Source: Mesaphorura yosii | Taxonomy: Eukaryota; Arthropoda; Collembola; Poduromorpha; Tullbergiidae | Direction: 5' to 3' | Assembly: GCA_009869945.1 (NCBI GenBank) | Contig: WIXG01000096.1 | Coordinates: 124,001 to 188,000, forward strand | Length of the DNA stretch: 64,000 nt | Shown: positions 40,901 through 55,900 of the stretch, piece by piece | Layout: every line of letters begins with the position of its first letter | Position numbering within the stretch: position 1 is the stretch's first letter | Made by a program: the position numbers and the translations under genes | The notes under the pieces: generated by a model | What the model saw: only the letters and a program-made list of their open reading frames with translations | What the model was told of the DNA's origin: nothing | Databases searched by the model: none

Positions 40901-43900
40901 AAGATGCAGTGCAATTTATTATTCATATTCTAGAAAAAAAATATGTTTTAAATCACTTTATTCGTTCCCTTAAGCAAATTCTGACTCAATCGCGCGGCGG
41001 AGCTGCACTTACATCGCCTTCGCTTGATCTTTGTTTCCTTCTCCTTCCTTTGTTATTAAATCATTAATGCAAAGATAATTATCATCACCTCTCCGTCTGT
41101 TTGCCAGCTAAGGCGAGCTTTTACACTTTTTGTTCTACGCTGACTGACTGATGGGCTCTCACTTTGTATTTCGTCCAAAATTGGACTTATGCGAAATATT
41201 TGCACTTAATTACCCAGAAAACATGCGTACTAAGGACATGGTTTCTCGAAAGAGGATTCTTGCCAAGCACTGAGAAAAAATCTCTGCTTTCAGCCTAATT
41301 AAGTGCTTCTTGTAGAAACTAAAGCTGCTGTTTTGCAATGAGTCGTGTTGGTCATTGAGAATTCAATGGAAGTGAGAATTTGAATCCAACTGTTTCAAAT
41401 TCATTTTCATAAATTGCGAAATGAAAATAATGGAAGCTTCAGAAAGACACAAGAGTACGAACAGTCGCGCTGTTAGAACGACCACCATGGCAGAGTGGAA
41501 GTGGTTGTAAATTAAATAGAAAACCAATTTAACATAACTTGCTAGGGCTTCTTGGATTCTGCGTTTGAATCAGACCTTGAAGTCGTGTCTGTTTGTCCGC
41601 AGCTAGCACGAAAGATTCAATTCCAATAAAGCTCGAGTGCACGCGCGGCGAATGCAAAAACATCAAATTGCAATAATGCCACTGCGATTCCACGCTGAAA
41701 TTTTTTCAGCGGAAATAATTTAATAATCCGTAAGTCAGCAAAGGAACCTGAAACCCCTCTTCCAGGAAGAAAAACAAGATCACAAGCAGACAACCTGACA
41801 AGGGACGATTCCACGGAGCAAGTCTGTGTCCTAATTGGGCGGAATGGGCCAACAAAGCTCACACATGGACGAATCATTACAGGGTTGTCTGGTCTCTTCA
41901 TGGTTACTAGCGAAAGGGCAAGAACGAGTAGCACAAAAGAGTGCAAGAAAAAGACAGCTCAGTAGGAGACTTGGTCGTGTTCTATTTAAAAATTATTCAA
42001 ATTTTATCTCTCTTCAGTTCACCGTTGAACACTTTCATTTTATGCCATGCCACAGCGATCCATGCAGGCATGCTGCAGCTCCAAGTAGAAGTCGAGCTCG
42101 TGGTTCGTGAAGTGCAAATTTGTGCTGTATGACGAGAGAGAGGATATAATTTTTTATAATTGAATCATGTCAACTCCTTCAGATCGTGTCATTCCATTTC
42201 TATCACTGCGAATAGGCCGCGTGGCGCGGCATAGCATGGCTACTCCACAACGCTAACTCTTTACGCAATTCACGCGGCATGAGCAAGCACGTAATAAGAC
42301 TAGGCAGCTAAGATTTAAAACCTCGACGATTTACTTGGTCGAGCTGAGACTAGCACGCAGCACGATAAAAGCTTTTATATTTTTGTGCACTAACGAAATG
42401 ATGCATTAATACATCGCATGCACGCATTGTTAGCGCCCAAACTCCGAGTGCACGTCACGTCGCATCGTGTTGCTCTGATTTCTGGTATGAATATGAGGAG
42501 TGTCACAAAAAGGACAATAATGGCGAGACGGTGAAAAGTATCTAGTTCAACTTGACGCAAAATGACGGAAAGCCGCACCTTTGCTTTGCTCTGCCTGCCA
42601 CGTACAAAAAAAGGAATAGGAAGGAAGCAAACCAGAAATTGTGAGAGCATGATTTTGGTCGGGGAATAATTATTCTTGCAACAACAATTGTGTAGCGTCG
42701 CAATGCTGCGAGTCAAACACACCCAAAATTCGAGCATGAACTAAAGCAGATTTTTGCAAAGCTGAAGTTTACAGTTTACAGCCATCGCCCTTTGCGTTAA
42801 TCAGTACGCATACCGCTTCTATTTGGTCTGATGACAGTAGCAACTCATTCACGCACTTTGTTCATTCATTTGTAGTCACTTGTGCGGCATTTTGTATGTC
42901 GGGAGTTGCCTGTTTTGTGTTGCTAATGCACTAGAAAGTAGTGACATTAACATTCGATTATATCAGCGCTGCCTGCGTTCACGCTACAGCAGAGCAGGTC
43001 GCTGTCGTTGTCGATTGTATTTACATAATGTACGGCTAACCTTGTTTCACGAGAACAGTGCGTTGAGTTTACAACAATCGCTTACATGTGGCAATTACTC
43101 CGTGCACGAAGCAGCACAGCCAGGCACAAACACAATACGCACTTGTTTGTGTTTCATGAGGCACGGTTCCCCGCGTGTAATGTCACATTCCGCCATTCTC
43201 GACTCTGTAACGCACCAGCGTACGCAGCGGAGTTCAAACAACAATCACGATGTGATGGCGCAAAGCGTGAATGATGAATTGCGAGCGTAATTTAATTTAC
43301 CCAACACGAGACAAGTTGAAGTTGAAGGCTGCAGAGAAATCCACCAAAACAAATAGAAAAGAAATCAAATTCTGCTCTCGAGTTATGAATTATGTGTAAA
43401 ATTATGCTCAAAGTGCTTAATTTCTTGCTTTCTTTTTTCTTTGCTTTATGATTTGAAAATTGAAGGTGTCATACACTTTATTACGATAATTATGCCAGCA
43501 CTGCACTCTGCTTGCCCTCGTAAACACGTTCGCTCTGCAGAGGCTGCACTTGCTCTTTGGTTGATCTCATTAATTCCGTCTGCGCTCTGCTCTTATCGAA
43601 AGCAACATGCAGGCTGTCAAGTTCAAGATGAGGTTTTTGACTTGCGGCTTCAGCTGCTTTCGTGCACTTGCACTTGTACCCAAAATTGCTTACTGCACAC
43701 TGCCTGATGAATTTATGCTTACGGTTACGGGTTCGATGACGCGTGAATGCGTTTTTTATTGGTGGGTTTTGTGTGTTTACACAAGGAACACAATTTACGA
43801 ACGATTTAATGCATGCTACACTTGAGAATGCATATTTCAATGAAATGCGGTGCGTTACATTGCCAGTGCTAATGCATTAATCAGTTTTAATTTGCGTACA

Positions 43901-46900
43901 AGTGTTACACCCGTGTTTATTTTCATTCAAGACTTTCCTTTGGTCCAAGTTGTAATTTATGCATATTTATTTATGCGTACCAGCTATAAAAGAATATTTT
44001 AGTCTCGAAACCTAAATCCATATTTGATACTGTATGTTGACATTTGCCTTGCAGTTGTGAGAAAATGAAACTTTCGTACCCGGCACAAATTGATGCATGT
44101 GCCTCGTTTAATGAAACCTACAAATTACAAAATGAATCACAATTTTACAATTGAAGCAGAAAAGTGGCGCCGACATGCAAGATTAAAATATTGATTTCAC
44201 GTTAGAAAAACGAGCCTCTGCTTTTCAAACAACTTTCGGGTAACTTTTTCACGTAAGAGAGCAGCCGCACAGCCGCCTCCAATCAGCGAATTTTCTGCTG
44301 CTTGAGATTTTTTTTCGAGAACCACAAATTATAAAATCGCAATTATCACACACGAGTTGTAGTTGCGAGTGTGGGGCCTCTGTGATTTCCGCAAACTGCC
44401 GCAGACTTTTACACGGTTAATGAATGAAAATTAGAAAATCTGCTAAAAAGTTAAAATGATATTTCGTTCGCTAACAATGTGGGTATTTCTCTCGTAGCCT
44501 TTCTCTGCGGTTTTACAAATCAGGGAGCATTCAGTTTACGTTCACTTACACCAGACCCACGACAGGAAGGATGCGATGATGATGAATGGTCTTTAATTTC
44601 GTTTAAGGTATCAATTTGCGAATTTGCAACGACGAAGATAAAAAGTGCAAAAATGATAAAGGAAATGCTTCGAAGTCTTCAGACTTGTGCACTTTATGTG
44701 GGAGAAATCTGTGCCTCAATCACCACGCTTCGCATCAGTCTTGATTAAGCTCCGCATTGAAGGTGCGCTCCTTGCAATTGCACTGACACAGTTTCCATTG
44801 TTCTATGACGTGGTGCAGCTCACGCAGACAGGCAGCATTAATCAAGTTATTAATGAAATCCTGTCAATTGTGATGCTGTTGCGCTGCGCCAAATAAATGG
44901 AATTCTTCAGGTATTGAATGACAATGACAGTGACAGCGACTTGAACGTCGATTGCAGAATACAGTCCCAACACGGGCTAATAATTTGCCTGGGCTACTCC
45001 ACAAGAAGTTTGCGCCATGCGCTCCACCTCGCCCAGCAGTTATTTTCCTATTGTCAAGCTATTATCGGATTCTGCGCCCACATCCCCGCAATTTGCAATC
45101 CGCTAATTCATGGTAACTCAATCCAGTAGGATATGCGATACGATACTGAATCAGGCAAGAATTCATTCAACGTATTATTATGACATTAAAGATAACGTTA
45201 CTTTTGCATTTCGCCGTCTTGCAAAAACCTGACCTTTCCTTCAGCGCTGCATTCACATGAATTGTCGTTTGCAAAAATTAAATTATACATGCCTCTGCTA
45301 TCTGTGCATCGATCAGTGAACAGGTTGTTAATTAATGGACGCTGGGCGCAGTGCAGCGGAGGTTGCACAGAAGCCTGAAAAGTTGACTAGCAACATTCTA
45401 CAGTATGCGGTAATGAAAAAAGATGGAAGATATTGAATGAAGGAATCTCATTTCATTTAATTTCTGCGCTCAATCGTCACAAGATTAATTCGTTTCGAGT
45501 CATGAGTCCGGTGAGAGTAATTCGACTTTGACTTGCACAAGAAAAGTCAAGGCAGAAAGCCAGACTGCGTCATTCGTGTAATTTGTAATAACTTTTGATT
45601 TGCACTTGTACTTGATTAATCCATTGGGGTTTGCTCTAAATTGCCCTATAATGTCTGTTCTTGGAATAAGAGTATTTTCCTAGCCACGACCGTGCCAAGA
45701 CTCAAAATTATGAGTACTCACGTTGCTCTTATTACCGGGTAATTTGATTACCCAGAAAGAAAGAACAAGACCCGGCTCGTAACACAAGCCACCTTTTTAA
45801 TGATTGGTACAAGGAACCGAACCACGGAGTCACAATCCTTTGTGTGTCATGAAACTCTGGCTGTGTAGTTTATTATGCCGACTTGGCATGTCATTGCGAA
45901 ATTTCCGGCTTCTTTGTCTGAAATTCATTAAGGTGCAGTCTATTGGCTTTTCGGGCAGGAGCAACGGCCAATTGTCAATCTAAAAGCATGTGGAGTCGAT
46001 TTCGGCACAATACAACACAACAAAAGATCAGAGACGGAATCGGAATGAAAAGGAATGAAGCACACTGCCTCGTAGAGGTATGAGATGGCTAGAATTTCTG
46101 CGTGCTGCGCTGCAAGGTTATTATTAGATCATTGAGTTCTCTATGCCGCCGTCTTCGGCTCGTCTCACACTGCTCTGGTCTAGCCAAAGTTTTTCAAATA
46201 AATTAAACGTCGATGCACATTATCCGGAGACGAGACAACAACACTAAACAGATTACCAAGCGATGGCATTGCACAATGGCAAAGTCAGGGAATGCTTGGA
46301 GAAAAATTCGATTCAGAAAACAAAGACCAGCCGGAACCATTCAGTTTCCATTAAATCGGACCTTGATTAATCCAAGCACAGGGCGAGTGCCGAGGTACAC
46401 GCGACCTAGTTCCAGAAGCGGATGCTGTGTCCTTTCCTCTTTGCGCTAATCCAACCTCTGTGCTCTTGTTCCAGTTAGTGATAGCCATGAATTAACTGAG
46501 CTTATCGAACAGGGAGAACACGTTCAGCAGCCGGTAATCATAAGCTCGCCTTCAACGTAGGATCAAATTCTCTCCACAAAGAGTTAATCAACGCTGACAA
46601 AGACATTGCCTTCTCCAAGTTTCTTGTCTGAGGCCAATGTCGATTGCCACTGGGAATCTCATTGACAAAGTTTCTCTTTCACAAACGTCGGATTTAAGAC
46701 CGAGAACGGATTCGATAATTAGAGACCTAAATATGCGGGGAAAATCTCATCACCTGTGCATCGAAGTGCAACAATTTGTGATGACAGCCGTGAGCAATAT
46801 AATTTTTCCCATGATACGACGATTAAATGTGAATGGCTCATATCTTGCTTGGCATTTGGTTGTGAGTGTGGTGAAATCCTAAATATTGACTTAACATACT

Positions 46901-49900
46901 TTTATCCGCTGCAGCCAAGCCGGGAGAATCGGCTAACCTTGTCTTGTCGCCGTCTTTGCCGATTCTCAGTGCAGAGAATTCTCACGCGTAAAACTATCAT
47001 CATGAAAATAAACAGTTTTTCAACCCAAACGTCCACAACAGTTGCTACAAAATACAGCACTGCCGTGCTGGCCAGAGAAAGTCGATGGCGGTGACGGAAG
47101 GAAATAAAAATCTGTGCTTGGGAGAATATTTTTAGCGTCTTGAAACTATAAACCTACATTTAAATTGCTTTGGTTGTCGCTTCGTCTCGCTTTGCTTTTG
47201 CGATGCGATTGTTAAGTGCCCTTCTCGCATTTCGCCAATTACAAACTTTCGGCTTGCTCGCAGACTACCATCTCCCTGTTTTCAGTATTTGGAGTAAATA
47301 ATACTCAAAATAGCCTTGTCGCATGCCCATAATTTCAAGCGTAGCGAAAAGCGTGTCGAGTTACAGCGAAGCAGACTTCTGTGTCTTTGAGACTCGACTA
47401 CACACACGGATATGGATTTGACTACCGAATAATCGTCTCTTAATTTATGTGCATAAAGTTGCACATTTTAAATGTGTCGTGCACAAAGAAACGCAGCTGA
47501 GCTCAGCGCTGCCAAAGCCTTCATGCTCGAGTCTTGATTAAGAGAAAATATTAAAACGATAATTCACACATTTCAAAAATTGCTACCGTAAATTATGACG
47601 GCTAATGTTCGCTGAAATCGTAACCTACTATTTGGCATCTGTGCAGTTTTACAATGAGCAAAATTTTCCATTCACAAGTCGGCCTCGTGCATAATGTCTT
47701 TTGGCTAGTATTCCTTCTTGAATAAAAACTTTAGGGAGATTCTACAAATCGTGATTTCATAATTTGCAATTCCAAGTAATTGTCAGCGCAACGTTTTAGC
47801 TCCGATGACTGGTTTACGGTGTAGTAAAAGTCATCTACCTTTGGAGTGGTACTCCAGGTCAGTCGTCGTGTTTGTGTACGCGACAAGCGAACCGTTGTTG
47901 CCGTTGCCCCTGACGATGTGCCAAAATAGCTGCAACGCTATCGCTTTGGTAGTCGCACAGATGTTCGTTCCTAGACTTCTCGATGCGAGTGAGTAATGTG
48001 GGCAATACTTCATGTACTCCCATACACGACGACGTGCGGATTATAATCATAGTCATTAATTGATGACTTCCAAGCCTGCCTGGCTGACTAAGTAAGTCCA
48101 ATTTGGTCGATCTTGCACGTAAACACAGAGTGTAGTGCAGTGATACGCGAATCAAGACGAGACATTGTGTCTTGGGCAGAAATGGGAATAGGATGCGAAG
48201 ACGGCGTGGATGGCATAGCAGTGTGTAGCTGCAAAGAGGTCATTGAATCCTCAAGTATGCTATAACGAGTAAGATCTGGTGGTAGGGAAAACACACTTGC
48301 GATTGAGATGCATCTCGACAACTCGACTTTTGCGAAGAAACGACTCGTCTTTGGAACGCATTTTTATTTCTTTCTCAAGCCACCACCACGATTTTTATTA
48401 TTGTTATTACCGGGAGGAAGATGAGATGCAGGAGATTGTCTGAAAACGACTCGTCATTCAGCTCTGAGCTCGTAACACGAATCAGAACAGAGCTGCTGAA
48501 TCTGTGAAAGAGCAATAAAACTGATACGACCAGGGATCGCTCTTCGTCTGTTCGTGGTGGCACGGAATGGAACACCTGCTCGCTAACGAGCAAGAGAGAG
48601 GTTCGTGTTATGCAATGCTAATTGCCTGGCTTCATGGCTCTGCTCAAATTTGGCAAAAATCTATTAACGATAATTCATCTTGCTTGCTGGTCAGGCGAAG
48701 AGTTTGAAATCTGATTCTCTCTTTTGCCTGGCTGAGTGTTTGTTTAGCGTTTCCACTTGGCCTGGGCCATCGCACTTGACTCTTCTTCTTCCTGCACCGC
48801 ACTTGTTGGGATTTAATCAATTTGACAGTGTATCAAGAATGTGCACTTCGAACAATAACAACTGACAACATGCGCTGCACGCGGCTTTCTTAGTCGTGGG
48901 CTGGAGCTCGAGTTCGCATCTTGTTGGCAGACTGTTTTGTCTTGCGGTGATTGCTAGCTCGGCTGATGAGCCACTCTTTCATTTCGCAAGTCGGCCGACG
49001 TCGCTCCCGAGATTAATTACTGGTTAATGATCTCATTTTTTGCTTGGTTGAGCCACGCACTGCACAACACACTTTACATTTAATTATTAATGCTATTAAG
49101 TATTACGAGATACGAATCAGCAGGCAGGCATTACAATGCGAAAGCAAGCGCCGACGCATCGTAGAGTTTGAGGTCGTCCGTCATTATGATGATTGTCGGA
49201 CATTTACATGTGTTCACAAAAGAAAACTGCCCACAGCCCTCCTCAGCCTCTTCACTGCATAAAAGACTGCACACGCAATTTGCGAATCTTTGGACAAAGT
49301 GAGCATTGAATACACACGAGGCGTTATGATTGACAAGTCGACGCAGAATTAAGCCTGATAATAAATTGTTTCTCAAACAAATCTAAAAGCATTTGTTTCT
49401 TCTATCAAATCCCCATCCCACACGTCATCCTATGCGTTGTCACGCTAAATTCCGACCGCTTATGCGCGAAAGAGAAAATGCCATCATTATTTCCCAATAT
49501 TTTCGTGAGGGTTTTCGACTTCGCATGCGTTCCGCTCTTTTCACTTCTCATGGGCACTGACGTTGCATGGATTGCGTGCAAGCTTCTACTAATCAGAATC
49601 CGTAGCCAACAATGCATCTCGACAATCCACAATTTGTAAACACTGAAAAACCAAGTTGGTCAGGTCAACTTGACGAGAAATGAGGGAACGGAGTGAGCGA
49701 AATGATGATGATGCAGTATAAGGATGTTTGCAAATTTTTCCGTTATGTTTTTCAAAGGAAAGACCTGCGATGAAAGAGAGTTCAGTTGGCTGCTATCTCT
49801 CATCATCTTCGCAGCCCATCATCTTCAACTCCACTGTCATGTCGTCAGTCAGTAGTTGTATGGCTTTTTAATGCATGCTAATGCTTCGCACAAAGTCACA

Positions 49901-52900
49901 TCTCCTCCTCCTACACATTACCCACGAAACCAAATCATTATTGCGTTGCGCACACCCCGCCTCATGCTCACTGCAATTTATTATAATTTCGCAATATTGC
50001 AAAACCAGCACATCATGAACACACACAATTAGCGCATCGTGTGAGGATGAATCGGTCCAAGTGCATAATTGCGAATACGAATTGTGAATCAGAACCAGCG
50101 CACAAAGTTCAGGAAACTCGGATTTGCTCAGTCATCATTACCGATAATTAATATGCGTTATATTCTTGAAACGAATGCGCAACGTTGTCAAATCAAAGTG
50201 AGGTGCAGTGACATCGGCGAGAAAGATGACAGCAATTAACCTCTTCTGCTTCATGAGTCTAGACTTGGGCGTAAAGAGCAATGACTGGCTTCACCTGAGA
50301 CGACAGACAGAAATAACCCATGAATCTCTTCCTAGTCAATCAATATTTGTCACAATGAAGGAACGTTTCAGAGATTTTGCAACGAGAGTTCCAACGCTTA
50401 CTTTAAGCACAACACTCAAAACTCTAGTGCCTGGGTGGCATTTGAAAATATGCGGTGACGAATTCACCGCGCCGGATGAGAATCTTCATTCTTCATGCTC
50501 ATGTTCATGTTATCGTTCACTTTCCCATCACTCAATCATAATACTTACGGAGGTAAGTCGTAAAGCGCTTGGTCACAAAGGTCAACGAGCTATTGCCAAA
50601 TACATGCACAAGAAGCAATAGGCACTAAAAGTACTCGAAAGCTGCCGAATTCCTCGAGCAGAGACAAAATCAAACACGACCGCAACTTTCCCATCCCATC
50701 GTTTCTCGCATTCATGACTACGTGTGAAATTGGAAATCATTGACAGAATGACACACATCATTTCACGGCGGCCGAGGCGAGTTCAGGTTCAGGTTCAACA
50801 CGGCATTGTAATGCAATACTTCATGTACTTAATCCACCGTGATGACGATTATAATAATTCACGAATGCAAAATATGGTTCGTGCGGAGGAAGTTGCGAAA
50901 TCCTGTACAAAGAGCTTGAACTGCAATTGCAGTTGTGATTGTTTTCGCCCCATTCATTTTCTGCTCACAAAACGGGACTTTATTATTATTTATTAGCGAA
51001 GATGTGTTATTAACTTCACAGGCTCGGGCACAGGTGGAGGCTGGTCGATCGTGTCGTATTACATTACATACCGTTCACGGATCACGTTAAATTTATTTAG
51101 CACATGATTGTGATGAATGAACTGTTCTATTTATTCACACTTGCCCGGTGTCCTTCCAAGATAACTGCTGACTGGCTTCGCTCGCATTAGTACGTGAATT
51201 ACGTGCCTGCTTCACATTTCGCCAAATATGTCTGCGTTTTATTCACTCTCTCCGCCGCGCAATGCCAATCTCGAGTCTCGAGTAAGCAAGAGCGCATAGT
51301 CTGAAGGTGCTCTGCCAGTGAGCAGCAGGATATGAAAAAAGTAATTAATGTCTGGCGAACGCGAACGTGTGTACACACAGACGGTGAATCGCAATAAATC
51401 AAACCGTGCTTTGCTGCAGAATAAATAATGCACAGGCTGATTAGGCGCAGTGAAACCGTGTATTCATGCAATTTGCAAGGCACGGTGAAAGCAGACATAT
51501 GCCCAATAATTCATTGACTGGATAACACAACCCAGCGGAGGTCCAACAGACAAGATTATATGGCATTGGCACCGGACTCGGGATTTGTTGATTTAGATCA
51601 ACGAAGGAAACACTAGAATTCCAAGCCATTCTCGTTTTCCAAGCAGTTGGCTCAAATTGGGAGTTTCGGCAGTAAAGTTTTTATAATTGCATGCCAGGCT
51701 GGCTCGGTTCAGACTCGCCTTTCTTTCAAAGAGACAAATGAGGAGCCAACAAGACGATAAACATTTTATTGTATTCCGTCACATTTGAATTAATGCTGTA
51801 TAAGTTCGGCAGTACAACCTTTCTTTGTAGTGCGAGAGCTGCCATTATGCCAAAGACGCTGATTTTGCGTTCGCGACATATGCATCCTTCTTTCCCCTCG
51901 ACTTGCTTTTATTTTCCTCCAAATGTGAACAAAGCAAGTCACACGCCGTAAATTCTGTACTTGGAGTCAAAATCCATTGCCTTTTACAACGAATGCAGGA
52001 TTCAAATCAGCAGCTGGCGTGGTGTTTTGTTTACAAAGAGAATGACAAGGTAATTACTGTTGTAGCCCGACCGAAGCAAGAGATTTTGTTCTGAATCCAA
52101 ATACAATTAAAGTCTGCCATTTTATTCGCATTTGTTAATTCCATTTGGAGTTGCGATGGACCGCGACCACACTGACGTGATTCATTTGCGATATGAATTA
52201 TTCGCTTGTGTGTTTGCGACGGTGACCATGATCACTGCCATATAAAGTAAAGGAAAAGTAAAAAAACAGCGCTGGTCATAATTGTGTAGTACATGAACTC
52301 ATCGAACACAAAACTCAGAGTAGATGTCAAAGAAGGCGAATTGCCAATAGGAGAGACGAAGGGTGAAGAGAGTGTGAAGTTTATGAATGAGATTTTAAGG
52401 CGTGCGCACTTCCAAGTCCATTGATTAGAATCGCCGAGTTGACGTCATCAATTGCTGTTCAATTAATTGAAAGGACTAAAACCCAAGCAGTTGCCGTTGG
52501 CTTCCAACTTAATTCCGCATCAGTATTCAGAATCTAAGATCATTGAATGCTTTGCGCGCACATTTTTCTTCAACGCGTGGCATTAATTTTGTTATTGCCG
52601 TCAATTTCATCCATAATTCAGTAAATATAACTAAGTGAGCTTGCCTTGCCCAACTTTTTCCGAACCGATCCTACTCCAAAAACCAATAAGGAGCACGGGT
52701 CGGTTCCGCCAAGCATCACGCCAGACATTAAACTGGGGAAATTCTGCAATAACAATTACCCATGAACTGACTGCCCGAAGGCTCGGTGAACAGCATATTA
52801 ATAAGAGCAATACGTGTAGCAGTTAAAAACCTTTAATCGCTGCGTTAATTTGAGATAATTGCCAATGATCTGCGAGGTGTGTGCCCAATAAATCGTTTAA

Positions 52901-55900
52901 TTGCGCAATGAATAATTGCAGCGTCTCAAAAAGATGCTGCTCATCGTTCCATTCACAGACACACAAATCTGCGAACTTGGGATTTTAAAATGCGCCTGAG
53001 TCTGGAATAACTCCTCATTAAGGTTGAAAGCGCAGGCCGGCCTCTTCTATATGCATTCCAATTTACAAACTTTACAAACTGAAACTGCGTCTAAGCTGAA
53101 TGCCATTAAATGTATGATAGCAGTCTAATTATTCCAAGAACCTCAACTGCATTACATCGGCTCCCTTTAATAAAGAGATGTTCTAGAAAATAGCAAACAC
53201 AATACTAAGAGTTGCTAGGCAGAAGCTTATTGAATACTGTAAACACGCTATGAAGATAAAAGGCAGGGACGGGCGAGAAAAGTCGTAATTTGATTCCCAT
53301 CAATTTTATGGCTTCGGCTATGCTTCCCTTTAGCCTAGTTTACTTTCACACTTGTTTTGGTGACAGGATGGTACCAAGACGCAGAAGCAGCGGCAAATGA
53401 TACTAGCAATCAGCCGTTTCATCATGAGCGCTCGAAATCATGACAACGATGACAAAAAATAAACCCAAAAATTGTCGCCTAAATTTCTAGGTTGAATGAT
53501 CACGATCAGTTCTCACAAAATTTTAAGCGTTTGTCATTCGTCGCCTCTTAGAAAGCTCTACTTGCCTTGTTAAACCAGCACAAAACAAGTGAACCCTGAC
53601 ACTCCAGATAGGCAGAGGATGTCATTTTGCGTAAACTCCTTTCGCCTTTTTGGCACTGCGCAATGTGTTACGTATTAATTAAGCACAGTGACTCAAATGC
53701 AGAATAAAAACTGCTTTGACGAGAACTCTAAACGGCTTTGTGTGAAAAGAATCTTGTCAAATTCGTAAGGAACACATCAAAAATTATGTAGTTTTGTCCG
53801 CAAAAAATCAAACAGAGGACATGATTATTATCAATAAAATCCCGTTTAATAGGCAGAGTGCAGTGCAGAGTGCGAAGATTAGCGAACTGAAGGACACGTG
53901 AATCTGGTGCAGCGCAGCGAGATGCAAACCATAAAAAATTTTCTAGAAAACCGTGTTTTTCTTGTCTTACTGCAACTCGAGAAACGCGAGAAAAAATGCT
54001 CGACTCGAGTACAGGTATTACATGTGTGTTGCGTTCCAAATTGCTATGCCCTGCTTCTGTTTATCACGCACTCGACTGTAATTGGCAGCTTTTCGCAAGT
54101 TTTAGCAGGTGACATGCTCAAACAGTGCGCGCCTCGCAGCGTCTGCAAATTTCGTCAGTTTATTAATTGAGGTTCAACTTGATTCTGGCAGCTTGGCACC
54201 TCATTAGCGGCTGTATTGATACAAAATGTCAAACGCTAAACTCGAACAATTTAACCAAAGTCAATGCGTGGCAGTTTCAAGTGGGACAGTAGATTATGAT
54301 TGTTGCACATTGCACAGGTGATTCAAGCTGCGTTGTTACGTACACACATGTATGCCTGAAATGGGTCAAGAAGCAAAAATCTGCATTGGGCCTCTCCCCG
54401 AAGTCGTCAACTGGTAGAAGGGATGTACGGAATGGGGCAGATGTTGAATTATAGCTGTCATTATTGCACTTTGCATACAATGGGCAGTCAATACCAATGG
54501 CAATAATCTTAATACACAACCCGGCGGGAGCACTGCACTGCGGTGGCACGTCATGTGGTATGTCAAGTACAATGGAGTATTTGGAAGTTGGCTCTCCGAA
54601 TGATCTACATATTCGGGGCTATCGGGTCAGGCTGGCTTGTTCACCATTAACATGAGGCACATTCTGTCACTTTCGTACGAACAATAGCCTAGAAACGAGA
54701 AGAGGAGAAATAGTAGCCGGAGTCATGCAATTCTCTCATTTATCACGAATTTTATGTTTGTCAAGAAGTCAACTTTTACTGTGGCAAATGCTTGATCCGG
54801 ATATTCGCACATGACGGTTGCGAAAGCAATAATTGTTGTGGCGTGTGCCTTGACGAGTAGTGCCTGTGTAGCTCATTGGTCTTTAGAACAGTACGAACGC
54901 ATAATTAGTGCATATGATCACAAGCGGAGAGCAGGTAATCATAATCGAACTAAATTCTGAATACTCATTTACAGCCAATTACTGGAGTGCTCTGACTCTT
55001 GTTTCCCAATTAAAATTTACGTCAAAATTACAACTTGCTGTACTACAATAGTCTTGACAGCCGAAGCCTTGAGCCGAGCGTCTGAGCCCACCATTTTCGC
55101 GTTAAACGTAAAACAAAACTCGAAAAAGGAAATTCTCTGCAGAAGTCCAATGCCAAACATTTTAATGCATTATTGTAAACGACCTACATGGTTGCTCTGT
55201 GCCGTGTTCTACGATGCAATTGAAATGCAGCCGACTCACAATAAGGCGAGAGCGAGCCATGCCCATTGCGTAACTGAACGTGGGGCTCGTGCTAAGGAAC
55301 CAGCGTTTGAAGAATGCGATCGTCTCTCGAATTTTCCCTCGACTTATCAGCGCATTGATCACGATGTAATTGTATGATTGGGAATTCTGCTGGCAATGCA
55401 TACAACTCGCTCGAGCATCGCCTCCAATTTTCAAAGAATTTTTATGGCTTCGTTTCAGACAGAGTGAGTTATGCATGCGTTTGGCAATACGAATAGCAAT
55501 AACCAACTTATCATCAGGCTCAAATGCATTTCATTCAAACTATTCACCTTGACTCGACTCGGCTGACGCCACCACCGCACCTTCAAATTGCATCGAAATT
55601 GCAATGTAGTGGATGACTTTGCGTAACGCGAGCGTTGGTCCTGTCGTCGAATAAAAGAGGAAGAATCTGACCTCAATCGAACATGCACGTAAACGCTCAA
55701 ATCTTGAATGCAATGCAGTGCAGCAACAATTGCGAGTCGTCAAGTGGCAAGAACAACGATGCAATAAAGTGCCTAAAATAGGAAGCCGAATGCTACATAT
55801 ACAAAAATGGGTTAAATATAGCCTTGGTGCTTTTCCTTACGCAAAATTGCACTTGGGCACTGGAAAGGTGGCAATTCTGCGTGTTCATGCCCTGAATATT

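Noticed and set aside
51476-51491. miR-124-like word CAAGGCACGGTGAAAGC
   Set aside because: Two bases are missing in the seed-distal part relative to miR-124 and I see no flanking hairpin arm.
55050-55085. Minus-strand ASAVKTIVVQ resembling a kinase VAVK strand
   Set aside because: Considered as the missing DYRK2 N-lobe. Flanking residues do not fit the DYRK Gly loop or the RFHRQA helix, and no splice sites frame it.
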